A DNA stretch of 25,814 nt from a virus. The translations under genes were made by a program, and so were the position numbers. How positions within the stretch are numbered: position 1 is the first letter of the stretch; each line of letters opens with the position of its first letter. The notes under the pieces were generated by a model, which ran no database searches, was not told where the DNA came from, and worked only from the letters and a program-made list of their open reading frames with translations. The DNA lies in the IMG/VR virus record IMGVR_UViG_3300027734_000287, positions 1-25,814 of that record. The stretch is one strand, 5' to 3'. This document shows, in pieces, positions 14,525 to 20,082 of this stretch.

Positions 14525-14779
14525 ATGGCAAGAGTATTAGTGAATCATCATCGCAATGTAGCGATTGAAGTAAGTCGTAAAGATAAATGGACAACGCTTA
14601 TCATGGGATGGCTTCCACACAAACGTGTCAAGATGCTTAACAGCGATGTTGACCGAGAGTGGGAAGAGTTTCTTGGTTACGATGTCAAGAAGGTAGCAAA
14701 GCGTTTCATGAAACCCGTCAATGGTTGGGTGGAAGACACAGCTATGGACGATCTCAAATCAATTGTGAAGGGAGCGTAG
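14525..14779 (+). CDS. Hypothetical protein, first gene of an accessory unit
   Basis: An 84-residue basic protein. The start at 14525 (MARVLVNHHR) was chosen because it follows the AAAGGAAAGCG ribosome binding site. An in-frame ATG at 14468 would lie between the promoter elements and is impossible as a transcribed start. No domain was recognised; the protein looks like a compact alpha/beta fold with several Trp and Lys residues. The strong promoter and dedicated leader suggest abundant early expression. The function is unknown. Confidence 0.7.
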   Translation: MARVLVNHHRNVAIEVSRKDKWTTLIMGWLPHKRVKMLNSDVDREWEEFLGYDVKKVAKRFMKPVNGWVEDTAMDDLKSIVKGA

Positions 14780-14781
14780 CT

Positions 14782-14916
14782 ATGACTCGATTAGAACTGA
14801 TAGCGCAGATTGTAAAAGAAATGACTCAAGATTTAAAAGAAGACAATGATCGCGCAGAAGAGAGAGAGCAACAGCGCGAAGCACAAAAGAAAATGGATGA
14901 CGATGAGATTCATTGA
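14782..14916 (+). CDS. Hypothetical small acidic helical protein
   Basis: A 44-residue protein starting two bases after the previous stop with AAGGGAGCG upstream. It is a single charged helix (MTRLELIAQIVKEMTQDLKE, then Glu/Arg/Gln-rich). It overlaps the start of the methyltransferase gene. It may mainly serve translational coupling, or it may be a small regulator; no function is assignable. Confidence 0.55.
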   Translation: MTRLELIAQIVKEMTQDLKEDNDRAEEREQQREAQKKMDDDEIH

Positions 14917-15982
14917 ACTGTTTGCAGGTATTGGTGGCTTTCGCTTAGGTCTTGAACGCGCAGGTCACCAATGCGTTTGGTCAAATGAAATCGTCGATAG
15001 AGCTAGGCGCATATACGAATATAATTTTAAGGACGCACCCGATGGAAGAGACATTAGAGATATTCAACCCGAAGAGATCCCCGATACAGACCTCCTTGTT
15101 GGAGGATTCCCATGCGCAACTTTCTCCGTCGCAGGTCGACGTACAGGTTTCTCTACAGAGGATACAAGAGGAACTCTCTTCTTTGAAATCTGCCGAATTG
15201 CTGAAGCAAAAAGAATACCGTATCTTTTCCTTGAGAACGTCAAAGGATTGCTTAATCACGACCATGGAAGGACTTTTGGAGTCATCCTCGCTACGTTGGA
15301 TGAACTTGGGTATGACGTTCAATGGGAATGTGTTAACAGCAAAAATTTCGGAGTCCCACAGAATCGGGAGCGAGTTTTTATTGTCGCAAATCTTAGAGAT
15401 AGAGCCCGACCAAAAGTATTTCCTATCGGAGAGTGCTTTGCAGAGAATGATGTCTCGCGCGAAGAAACACAAGGAGAAGGGGAACGGGTTTCAACAAACT
15501 ATTTACCAACGCTCGACGCACACTACTATAAAGGTGGCGGAACTCGAGCAGTCATCGACGAATCAGATGGACATGTTCGCACAACCCAATGGAGACGCAC
15601 TCACTTCAGAGATATAAAGGGTGACTACACCCCTACGCTTACAGCTAACATGGGTACAGGTGGTAACAATGTACCTTACATCGAAGTCAAAGCTGTACTC
15701 ACTCCCGACCGCAAAGAGAAAAGACAAAATGGTAGACGCATCAAAGAACATAACGAACCCTCATTTACAATCACAGCTCAGGATCGTCACGGCGTGTTAG
15801 TAGGCTCATCACTACGAAAGCTTACACCGCTCGAGTGTGAGCGCTTGCAATCGTTTCCCGATGATTGGACGAAGTGGTATAGCGATGGATCGCTCGTATC
15901 TGATAATCAGCGTTATGAGCGCTGTGGTAGAGCAGTCACAGTCAATGTCATTCACGAAATAGCAAAGAGGTTACCACTATGA
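14903..15982 (+). CDS. C5-cytosine DNA methyltransferase
   Basis: About 359 residues from the ATG at 14903 (an ATG at 14897 is an equally possible start). The ordered C5-MTase motifs are all present: I (FIELFAGIGGFRLGLE), IV with the catalytic Cys (GGFPCATFSVAG), VI (ENVKG), VIII (QNRERVFIV), IX (RKLTPLECERLQSFPDDW) and X (GRAVTVNVIHEIA). The target-recognition region between VIII and IX cannot be read for specificity. No restriction partner is present, so it is an orphan enzyme that would methylate phage (and host) DNA, probably to evade restriction. It overlaps the next methyltransferase gene by four bases. Confidence 0.93.
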   Translation: MRFIELFAGIGGFRLGLERAGHQCVWSNEIVDRARRIYEYNFKDAPDGRDIRDIQPEEIPDTDLLVGGFPCATFSVAGRRTGFSTEDTRGTLFFEICRIAEAKRIPYLFLENVKGLLNHDHGRTFGVILATLDELGYDVQWECVNSKNFGVPQNRERVFIVANLRDRARPKVFPIGECFAENDVSREETQGEGERVSTNYLPTLDAHYYKGGGTRAVIDESDGHVRTTQWRRTHFRDIKGDYTPTLTANMGTGGNNVPYIEVKAVLTPDRKEKRQNGRRIKEHNEPSFTITAQDRHGVLVGSSLRKLTPLECERLQSFPDDWTKWYSDGSLVSDNQRYERCGRAVTVNVIHEIAKRLPL

Positions 15983-16620
15983 AGTCATGGACGTTTGAAT
16001 CGAGAGAGGTTGCAAACAAGTTCGATAAACATGTAAGGGAACAGCTCCCTTGGTACGACATGATTACAGACGCTGTAGTTTATATCACGCGCAATTATTT
16101 AACCGAAGGTAACAGAGTTGTTGACATCGGTGCATCGACAGGAAACTTATCAAGAAAACTTTTACCATTAGTGAATGAGCGCAAAGGAAGAGTGTTAGCG
16201 ATAGAAAAAAGTTTACAGATGTGCAACAACATGGTTGGCATGGAAGAAATTGGCGTGATGAATGCAGACATTACAGACATCGATATACCCGAAGCACAAG
16301 TTTACATTTTGTTTTTGACAATGATGTTTATACCTGTAGACAAGCGACAAAGATTACTCGATGCAATTCAAGACAAAGCAAAGGTGGGTGGATGTCTGAT
16401 CATTGTTGATAAGATATGTGATCACAGCGGATACTTTAGTACAGTCATGAAACGATTGACGTGGCATTGGAAGATACAGCAAGGCGCAGAAGCTGAAGAC
16501 ATCATAAATAAAGAAATGTCGCTCGCAGGTGTACAGATTCCTATGGATAATTATTTTCTTGATGATGCAAAAGAATTTTTTAGGATGGGTGAGTTTGCGG
16601 GGTGGGTAATTGAATACTGA
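15979..16620 (+). CDS. CmoA-like class I SAM-dependent methyltransferase
   Basis: A 213-residue protein with a Rossmann SAM-binding core. Motif I is RVVDIGASTGNLSRKL (residues 46-61), an acidic strand end follows in LAIEKS, and then the LFLTMMFIPVDKRQRLLDAI segment. The order and spacing resemble CmoA (carboxy-SAM synthase of tRNA wobble-uridine modification), but the substrate cannot be inferred with confidence. No DNA-MTase (D/N)PP(Y/F) motif is visible, which argues against adenine methylation. Its start overlaps the cytosine methyltransferase stop (ATGA). Other candidate roles are RNA, small-molecule or modified-base methylation. Confidence 0.75.
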   Translation: MKSWTFESREVANKFDKHVREQLPWYDMITDAVVYITRNYLTEGNRVVDIGASTGNLSRKLLPLVNERKGRVLAIEKSLQMCNNMVGMEEIGVMNADITDIDIPEAQVYILFLTMMFIPVDKRQRLLDAIQDKAKVGGCLIIVDKICDHSGYFSTVMKRLTWHWKIQQGAEAEDIINKEMSLAGVQIPMDNYFLDDAKEFFRMGEFAGWVIEY

Positions 16621-16780
16621 AAATATACGAAAAGAATTTACTGAGCACATTATAAATAATTGGAAACCTGAGCACCATGATTTTCGAATAAAAAAAGATG
16701 GGGAGTATTGGAGTTGGGCTATGCAGGATGCATGGGATATTTGGAAAGCTTGTCATAAATTTTATATGGAGATAAAATGA
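16610..16780 (+). CDS. Hypothetical 56-residue protein with TTG start
   Basis: The frame opens right after an in-frame TAA at 16607-16609, and the only plausible start is TTG at 16610, preceded by the G-rich GGGGTGGG. The protein is Trp-rich (EYWSWAMQDAWDIWKACHK), a pattern I recognise from many small uncharacterised phage proteins. It ends in an ATGA overlap with the next gene, and it fills what would otherwise be a gap. The function is unknown. Confidence 0.6.
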   Translation: MNTENIRKEFTEHIINNWKPEHHDFRIKKDGEYWSWAMQDAWDIWKACHKFYMEIK

Positions 16781-17004
16781 TTTTACTTACAGAAAAAGAA
16801 AGACAGTTATTAAAAGAGTCAGCAAGCAACATAAGCGTGCATGCATTTCAGAGGTTAGTACCTCATCAAAGGCGTGCGTATTGGGAGACACTTGATCGCG
16901 CTATTCATTCGATCATGGTGACACACCCTGAAGCATTCAATGAAAAAGCTATAAAGGATATGCATGAGAAAATGAAAAACAAACAAGCTTACGCGAGGTA
17001 TTAA
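16777..17004 (+). CDS. Hypothetical protein
   Basis: A 75-residue basic, helical protein with start-stop overlaps on both sides (ATGA at 16777, TAATG at 17004). A GGAGATAAA ribosome binding site precedes the ATG. No recognised domain; the function is unknown. Confidence 0.65.
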   Translation: MILLTEKERQLLKESASNISVHAFQRLVPHQRRAYWETLDRAIHSIMVTHPEAFNEKAIKDMHEKMKNKQAYARY

Positions 17005-17186
17005 TGGCAACGCAGACAACACACAAAAGCAAACGACACGCCAACCCTATGCAAACAAGGAACGGCAAGCCTAGGCTCAAGGCGTTTGATTTAAAAGAGC
17101 TCTATGCCTTATTAGAAAAGACTGAAAAGGGTAAGAAGCGCCATAAGATAGCTAAAGAGATCGCTAGAAAAACTAGCATAGGTTAA
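17004..17186 (+). CDS. Hypothetical small basic protein
   Basis: A 60-residue, strongly basic protein (Lys/Arg-rich at both ends, HKIAKEIARKTS at the C-terminus). Nucleic-acid binding is possible from charge alone. The DNA for its last residues contains a perfect hairpin, GCTAG-AAAAA-CTAGC (17163-17177), without a proper T-run, so termination there is uncertain. It is the last gene before the pqqA-like unit. Confidence 0.6.
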   Translation: MATQTTHKSKRHANPMQTRNGKPRLKAFDLKELYALLEKTEKGKKRHKIAKEIARKTSIG

Positions 17187-17199
17187 TGGTTTTCTTGAT

Positions 17200-17250
17200 G
17201 CGTACGATAAAGCGTACGGTACATAATACGATCATACACACGGTGTGTAT
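17200..17250 (+). promoter_or_regulatory. pqqA upstream control region: direct repeats, -10-like box and palindrome
   Basis: The direct repeats GCGTACG (17200-17206 and 17212-17218), a -10-like CATAAT (17222-17227) and a perfect inverted repeat ATACACAC-G-GTGTGTAT (17234-17250) lie in the 85-bp gap before pqqA. No good -35 is seen at the right distance, so the promoter may depend on an activator. The inverted repeat starts six bases after the -10, the same geometry as the leader hairpins of three other units, so it may act as an RNA hairpin, an operator, or both. Confidence 0.5.
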
Positions 17251-17271
17251 AACTTTTAAAAGGATAATATT

Positions 17272-17343
17272 ATGTGGACAACTCCATCAGCTACAGAAAT
17301 GAGATTCGGCTTTGAAGTAACTATGTACGTTATGAACAAGTAA
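17272..17343 (+). CDS. pqqA: PqqA-like pyrroloquinoline quinone precursor peptide
   Basis: A 23-codon gene with an AAGGA ribosome binding site seven bases before the ATG. The peptide begins MWTTPSATEMRFGF and continues with EVTMY. It has the length of classical PqqA (23 residues in Klebsiella) and shares with it Trp2, Pro5, Arg11, Gly13, Glu15, Val16, Thr17, Tyr19 and Asn22. Glu15 and Tyr19 are the residues that PqqE crosslinks and that become PQQ. No pqqB-F genes are in the window, so the host would have to supply the maturation enzymes. The gene stands alone, with its own upstream control region and a strong terminator 32 bases after its stop, like an inserted moron. An increased PQQ supply for methanol or glucose dehydrogenase during infection is an inference. 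Confidence 0.9.
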   Translation: MWTTPSATEMRFGFEVTMYVMNK

Positions 17344-17375
17344 TGGTTATCGTTACAGATTGCTATTAAATTAAG

Positions 17376-17398
17376 GGGAGCTTCGGCTCCCTTTTTTT
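17376..17398 (+). terminator. Rho-independent terminator after pqqA
   Basis: A GC-rich 6-bp stem GGGAGC / GCTCCC closed by a TTCG tetraloop (17376-17391) is followed by seven T residues. This is one of the clearest terminators in the window and isolates the pqqA unit. Confidence 0.92.
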
Positions 17399-17582
17399 GT
17401 GTAATATATATTACTTTTTTGCGTTTAATTATTAAAGTTTCATGCAAATTGTTTTCATTCTTTTCTATATAAATCAATGATTTGAGTGAAAACGGATGTA
17501 AAGTATGCTTTACAGGCAAAAACCGTGCCAACTACCCTAGTTTTGATAAGTAAAATCAATCAAAAATAGTTGATTTAGGCCA
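17399..17582. other. Non-coding AT-rich spacer with clustered inverted repeats
   Basis: No convincing gene was found between the pqqA terminator and the next promoter. The spacer holds a perfect dyad TGTAAAG-TATG-CTTTACA (17497-17514), the 18-base element GCAAAAACCGTGCCAACT (17516-17533, repeated at 18823-18840) and two overlapping dyads, TTTTGAT-N11-ATCAAAA (17541-17565) and AAATCAA-N10-TTGATTT (17553-17576). The last two end just before the -35 of the following promoter, which suggests operators. Confidence 0.6.
17516..17533 (+). repeat. 18-base repeated element, copy 1
   Basis: GCAAAAACCGTGCCAACT matches 18823-18840 at 17 of 18 positions. Both copies lie between a terminator or dyad and an accessory promoter, 49 and 36 bases before the respective -35. 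Confidence 0.75.
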
Positions 17583-17611
17583 TTGTAATTCTTGATTGTT
17601 TAATATATAGT
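17583..17611 (+). promoter_or_regulatory. Promoter of the ArdC unit
   Basis: TTGTAA (17583-17588) and TATAGT (17606-17611) are separated by 17 bases. A hairpin CTATC-ACTT-GATAG (17619-17632) starts eight bases after the -10, as in the other leader units. Confidence 0.6.
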
Positions 17612-17618
17612 TACATCA

Positions 17619-17632
17619 CTATCACTTGATAG
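17619..17632 (+). promoter_or_regulatory. 5'-terminal leader hairpin (CTATC-N4-GATAG)
   Basis: A 5-bp stem with a 4-base loop sits at the predicted 5' end of the transcript. Downstream is ATGAAAGCGAAAAAT, a degenerate form of the shared AAAAGCGAAAGGA leader string. It contains a six-codon mini-frame (17650-17670) that overlaps the next start codon. Confidence 0.5.
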
Positions 17633-17666
17633 ATAACTTAAATAAACAAATGAAAGCGAAAAATAT

Positions 17667-17945
17667 ATGAAAACATTAGTACAAAACACACAAGTAGACA
17701 CATTAGGTCTACTACTAGCTCAACAAGCTGATCTTACCGCTAAGATAGACGCTATCAAGGCAAACCTTAAAGAAGAAGGTCAAGGCATATACGAAGGCGC
17801 TATGTACAAAGCCAACGTTATCGTCTCAACCCGTTCAACTGTCGATTTCAAACAAGTATTCGCTGAATGCTCTGTACCTGCCGAAGTTATTGCTCGCAAT
17901 ACTAAAGCACAAGAAATCATAACCGTTAAATTAACTTCAAGATAA
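17667..17945 (+). CDS. Hypothetical protein upstream of ArdC
   Basis: A 92-residue protein. The N-terminal half is helical (LGLLLAQQADLTAKIDAIKA), followed by a beta-like stretch (GAMYKANVIVSTRSTVDFKQ). Proteins of this pattern occur in many phages near replication or antirestriction genes but have no assigned function that I can recall. It has no good ribosome binding site of its own; a mini-frame MKAKNI ends across its ATG and may couple translation. It is co-transcribed with the ArdC gene ten bases downstream. Confidence 0.68.
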   Translation: MKTLVQNTQVDTLGLLLAQQADLTAKIDAIKANLKEEGQGIYEGAMYKANVIVSTRSTVDFKQVFAECSVPAEVIARNTKAQEIITVKLTSR

Positions 17946-17955
17946 GGGGATGACC

Positions 17956-18723
17956 ATGAAAACAGTACCATTCGCAGAATTACTAAAAGAAGCTGTAAAC
18001 AAAGAAGGCATTCTATCAACTTGTTACAGCCGTTTCCATCAATACAGCATTGGCAATCAGTTATGGTTATGGGATCAAGTCAGCCAACGTGACGAACAGC
18101 TTGGCCCCGTAGCAACCCTTAAAAAATGGAATGAGCTTGGTCGCAAAGTTAAAAAAGGATCTAAAGCTTACGCAATGCTTTTACCTGTAACAGTACCTAA
18201 AAAGGATAAGGCAGGCAAAAAGATCGAAGGCAAGTTCTCAAGATTCTTTATGCCACGCGATCTATGGTTCACAGTGCACCAAACAGAGGGTGAAGACTAC
18301 GTTGAAACGCAAGTCACACCTGAGTGGGATAAGCAAAAAGCCCTCGAGACATTGCTTATCAAAGAGAATGCTTACGAGTCAGCTGACGGTAATGTGCAAG
18401 GTTACGCAAGCTTCCACAGCTTCGCGATCAATCCTATTGCTATCTACCCACACAAAACAACCTTCCATGAGCTCGCTCACATCGTACTAGGTCACACTAC
18501 TGAGCACACTATGTCAGATTCTGAAACTACCCCACACGATATTCGTGAGGTAGAGGCTGAGTCAGTAGCTTACATCCTATGCTCGATCCTAGGCTTAAAT
18601 GGGTTAGAAGAGTCCCGTGGATACATTCAGCATTGGTTGAAGGATAATCAGATCGATGACAGGTCAGCGCAAAAGATATTCACTTGTGCTAATACGATAC
18701 TTAACGCAGGAAAGGCGGTTTAA
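17956..18723 (+). CDS. ardC: ArdC-like antirestriction protein with zincin domain
   Basis: 255 residues from the ATG at 17956, preferred over the ATG at 17950 because AAGGGGA is at a usable distance only for the later one. The N-terminal domain (about residues 1-125) matches the ArdC ssDNA-binding fold (FHQYSIGNQLWLWDQ, then GPVATLKKWNELGRKVKKGS). The C-terminal domain is a zincin-like metallopeptidase with HELAH at about residues 171-175 and EVEAESVAY near 198-206. ArdC proteins protect incoming DNA from type I and some type II restriction. It lies in the same accessory region as the cytosine methyltransferase, so both may serve counter-defence. Terminated by the hairpin at 18793-18816. Confidence 0.9.
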   Translation: MKTVPFAELLKEAVNKEGILSTCYSRFHQYSIGNQLWLWDQVSQRDEQLGPVATLKKWNELGRKVKKGSKAYAMLLPVTVPKKDKAGKKIEGKFSRFFMPRDLWFTVHQTEGEDYVETQVTPEWDKQKALETLLIKENAYESADGNVQGYASFHSFAINPIAIYPHKTTFHELAHIVLGHTTEHTMSDSETTPHDIREVEAESVAYILCSILGLNGLEESRGYIQHWLKDNQIDDRSAQKIFTCANTILNAGKAV

Positions 18724-18792
18724 AGACCATTTTTAAGCGTTTTAAGGCACTTTTGGGGTCAGGGTGAAGGGTTACCCTACCCTAAGGCAAAT

Positions 18793-18816
18793 AGAGGCTT
18801 TAAATGCCTCTTTTTT
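18793..18816 (+). terminator. Rho-independent terminator after ArdC
   Basis: The stem AGAGGC / GCCTCT (18793-18798 with 18806-18811) has a 7-base AT loop and is followed by a run of T residues (18811-18816). The 69 bases between the ArdC stop and the stem hold no recognisable gene. Confidence 0.85.
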
Positions 18817-18822
18817 GTGCAT

Positions 18823-18840
18823 GCAAGAACCGTGCCAACT
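18823..18840 (+). repeat. 18-base repeated element, copy 2
   Basis: GCAAGAACCGTGCCAACT differs from the copy at 17516-17533 at one position. It sits between the ArdC terminator and the next promoter. Confidence 0.75.
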
Positions 18841-18876
18841 CATATAAAAATAATTAAAAAAAGTTTGGTTGGGGTA

Positions 18877-18904
18877 TTGACATCCCTGTTGTTTAATATA
18901 ATAT
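18877..18904 (+). promoter_or_regulatory. Promoter of the third accessory unit
   Basis: TTGACA (18877-18882) is followed after 16 bases by TAATAT (18899-18904). An overlapping TATAAT at 18897-18902 gives a 14-base spacer, which is less likely. The segment TTGTTTAATATA also occurs in the ArdC-unit promoter, indicating related promoters. Confidence 0.75.
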
Positions 18905-18912
18905 TACACCTA

Positions 18913-18928
18913 CGAACACATTGGTTCG
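18913..18928 (+). promoter_or_regulatory. 5'-terminal leader hairpin (CGAAC-N6-GTTCG)
   Basis: A 5-bp stem with a 6-base loop starts nine bases after the -10 and is followed by ATAAAAGCGAAAGGA (18934-18948), identical to the leader of the gene at 14525. The stem sequence is entirely different from that leader's AGATC/GATCT while the geometry is kept. Confidence 0.6.
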
Positions 18929-18954
18929 GTTAAATAAAAGCGAAAGGATTCAAA

Positions 18955-19185
18955 ATGTCAGTAACTTACAGAGGTAAAACTTACTACCATTTAATCGATG
19001 GTGGCAAATCTAATAGCGCAGAGTTAGCTAGACTAACTAAACTTAATGAAGAGGACTTAGAGCTTAAAGTGTTAGGCACAGGCCCTGCTATTGATCGTAT
19101 TAATGCAGAGCTTCAACAAATCTCTAACTCATTCATCACTTACAAAATTAAAAAGCTATCAGTTGATAGCATTGGGGGTGTGTGA
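18955..19185 (+). CDS. Hypothetical protein
   Basis: A 76-residue protein with a strand-rich N-terminus (VTYRGKTYYHLIDGG) and a helical middle; no domain was recognised. The ribosome binding site AAAGGA is in the shared leader. It ends in a TGATG overlap with the next gene. First gene of a unit of at least nine tightly packed small genes. Confidence 0.68.
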   Translation: MSVTYRGKTYYHLIDGGKSNSAELARLTKLNEEDLELKVLGTGPAIDRINAELQQISNSFITYKIKKLSVDSIGGV

Positions 19186-19367
19186 TGAAAGCAAAAAGAT
19201 ACATCGTAACATTGTTTGGTAAAGGCGGTCCTCTTAACACAGTTGATTCAGATAATGCATGGCATCCTGCATCATGGATGACTTACAGGGGTGACATGGT
19301 TAAAGTTTTTGACCGTTTAATCGGTGAATTTTTACCTGACTATTACATTCAAAAGGATGGTGAATAA
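19185..19367 (+). CDS. Hypothetical protein
   Basis: A 60-residue protein. The ATG at 19185, within TGATG, was preferred over the GTG one codon upstream; GGGGGTG lies upstream. It has a beta-like N-terminus (KRYIVTLFGKGGPL) and two Trp in the centre. No domain is known. It ends with a one-base overlap to the next gene. Confidence 0.62.
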   Translation: MKAKRYIVTLFGKGGPLNTVDSDNAWHPASWMTYRGDMVKVFDRLIGEFLPDYYIQKDGE

Positions 19368-19561
19368 TGCAACTCTACTACGCACTCACAGACAATGACC
19401 TAGTTGACCTAGGCATGCACGCATCACCTGCAAGCGCTGATTACATGGCTGTTGATTCATTCAACATGCATTGCGCTCCGTACGGTTATATGGTTGTCAC
19501 AAACAGACAGCTTGAAGCAATTAAAAATTTACTTGAAAAACGTGGCGTTGGAATTTACTAA
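19367..19561 (+). CDS. Hypothetical protein
   Basis: A 64-residue protein with a TAATG start overlap. The sequence alternates hydrophobic strands (LYYALTDNDL, YGYMVVTN) and ends with a charged helix. No recognised domain; the function is unknown. Confidence 0.62.
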   Translation: MQLYYALTDNDLVDLGMHASPASADYMAVDSFNMHCAPYGYMVVTNRQLEAIKNLLEKRGVGIY

Positions 19562-19571
19562 GGAGAAAATA

Positions 19572-19946
19572 ATGAGAACATTAAGCGTAAACGGTTTAAA
19601 AGAGTACAGTCCTGAGCATGACGCGATCATGCGTGAAGCTCTTGTACCTGTGACAGGGTACTACGATGCTTCAGGTCTTTGGTCAGTCAAGGTTCCTGAG
19701 CAGTTCACATTCGTTGAGTTTAAAAGCGGATGGGATCAGGATGACTACATCCACAATCGCAAGGCGCACGAGATTGCTGTGGATCTTGGCGTGCGGTTCG
19801 AGGTTATGCAAGACTATCCTCGCTACACTACCGCTCACTGCGTTGACGCGCTGAGGTTCTACTTCGATCACCTTGAGGACGCTTATATGTTTATAGGCGC
19901 TGTCAAGCTTGCAATGCTCCGCGACATGGAAGAGGTGACAGCATGA
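19572..19946 (+). CDS. Hypothetical protein
   Basis: A 124-residue acidic protein. The start at 19572 (MRTLSVNGLK) was chosen because AAGGAGAAAATA precedes it; an in-frame ATG at 19452 lies deep inside the previous gene. It is rich in Asp, Glu and aromatic residues; no catalytic pattern is recognised. The GC-richer codon use of its second half (and of the following gene) differs from the AT-rich neighbours, which could reflect a separate origin. Confidence 0.68.
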   Translation: MRTLSVNGLKEYSPEHDAIMREALVPVTGYYDASGLWSVKVPEQFTFVEFKSGWDQDDYIHNRKAHEIAVDLGVRFEVMQDYPRYTTAHCVDALRFYFDHLEDAYMFIGAVKLAMLRDMEEVTA

Positions 19947-20080
19947 GCTACATGGTGATTGATGCGGTGACCGATGAGATCGTCGAGAGCAACTTCGAGT
20001 GTAAAAATCACGCGGAGTTGTTCATCGAGGTGCATGGTAAAAATTATCCTGACGCAGAACTTTTTGTGGAGGTAAGTTAA
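19943..20080 (+). CDS. Hypothetical 45-residue protein
   Basis: Starts with a four-base ATGA overlap with the preceding gene and ends two bases before the next. It is acidic, with a single Cys at residue 20 and an alternating strand/helix pattern (MSYMVIDAVTDEIVES). Its tight fit between genes supports translation; the function is unknown. Confidence 0.55.
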   Translation: MSYMVIDAVTDEIVESNFECKNHAELFIEVHGKNYPDAELFVEVS

Positions 20081-20082
20081 TC

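Noticed and set aside
14952-15617. 221-codon open frame on the plus strand, and a 163-codon frame on the minus strand, within the methyltransferase gene
   Set aside because: All C5-methyltransferase motifs are in the other frame; these products show no domain and have no ribosome binding site.
16354-16650. 98-codon minus-strand frame opposite the CmoA-like gene
   Set aside because: It is antisense to a clear methyltransferase gene and has no protein features of its own.
17163-17177. Hairpin GCTAG-AAAAA-CTAGC as a terminator before pqqA
   Set aside because: The stem is only five base pairs and the following T-rich stretch is 12 bases away, so it does not qualify as a rho-independent terminator; noted only as possible structure.
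17256-17531. 91-codon minus-strand frame across the pqqA-like gene and its terminator
   Set aside because: It would read through the GC-rich terminator stem and the dyads and has no recognisable protein features. The plus-strand signals explain the region better.
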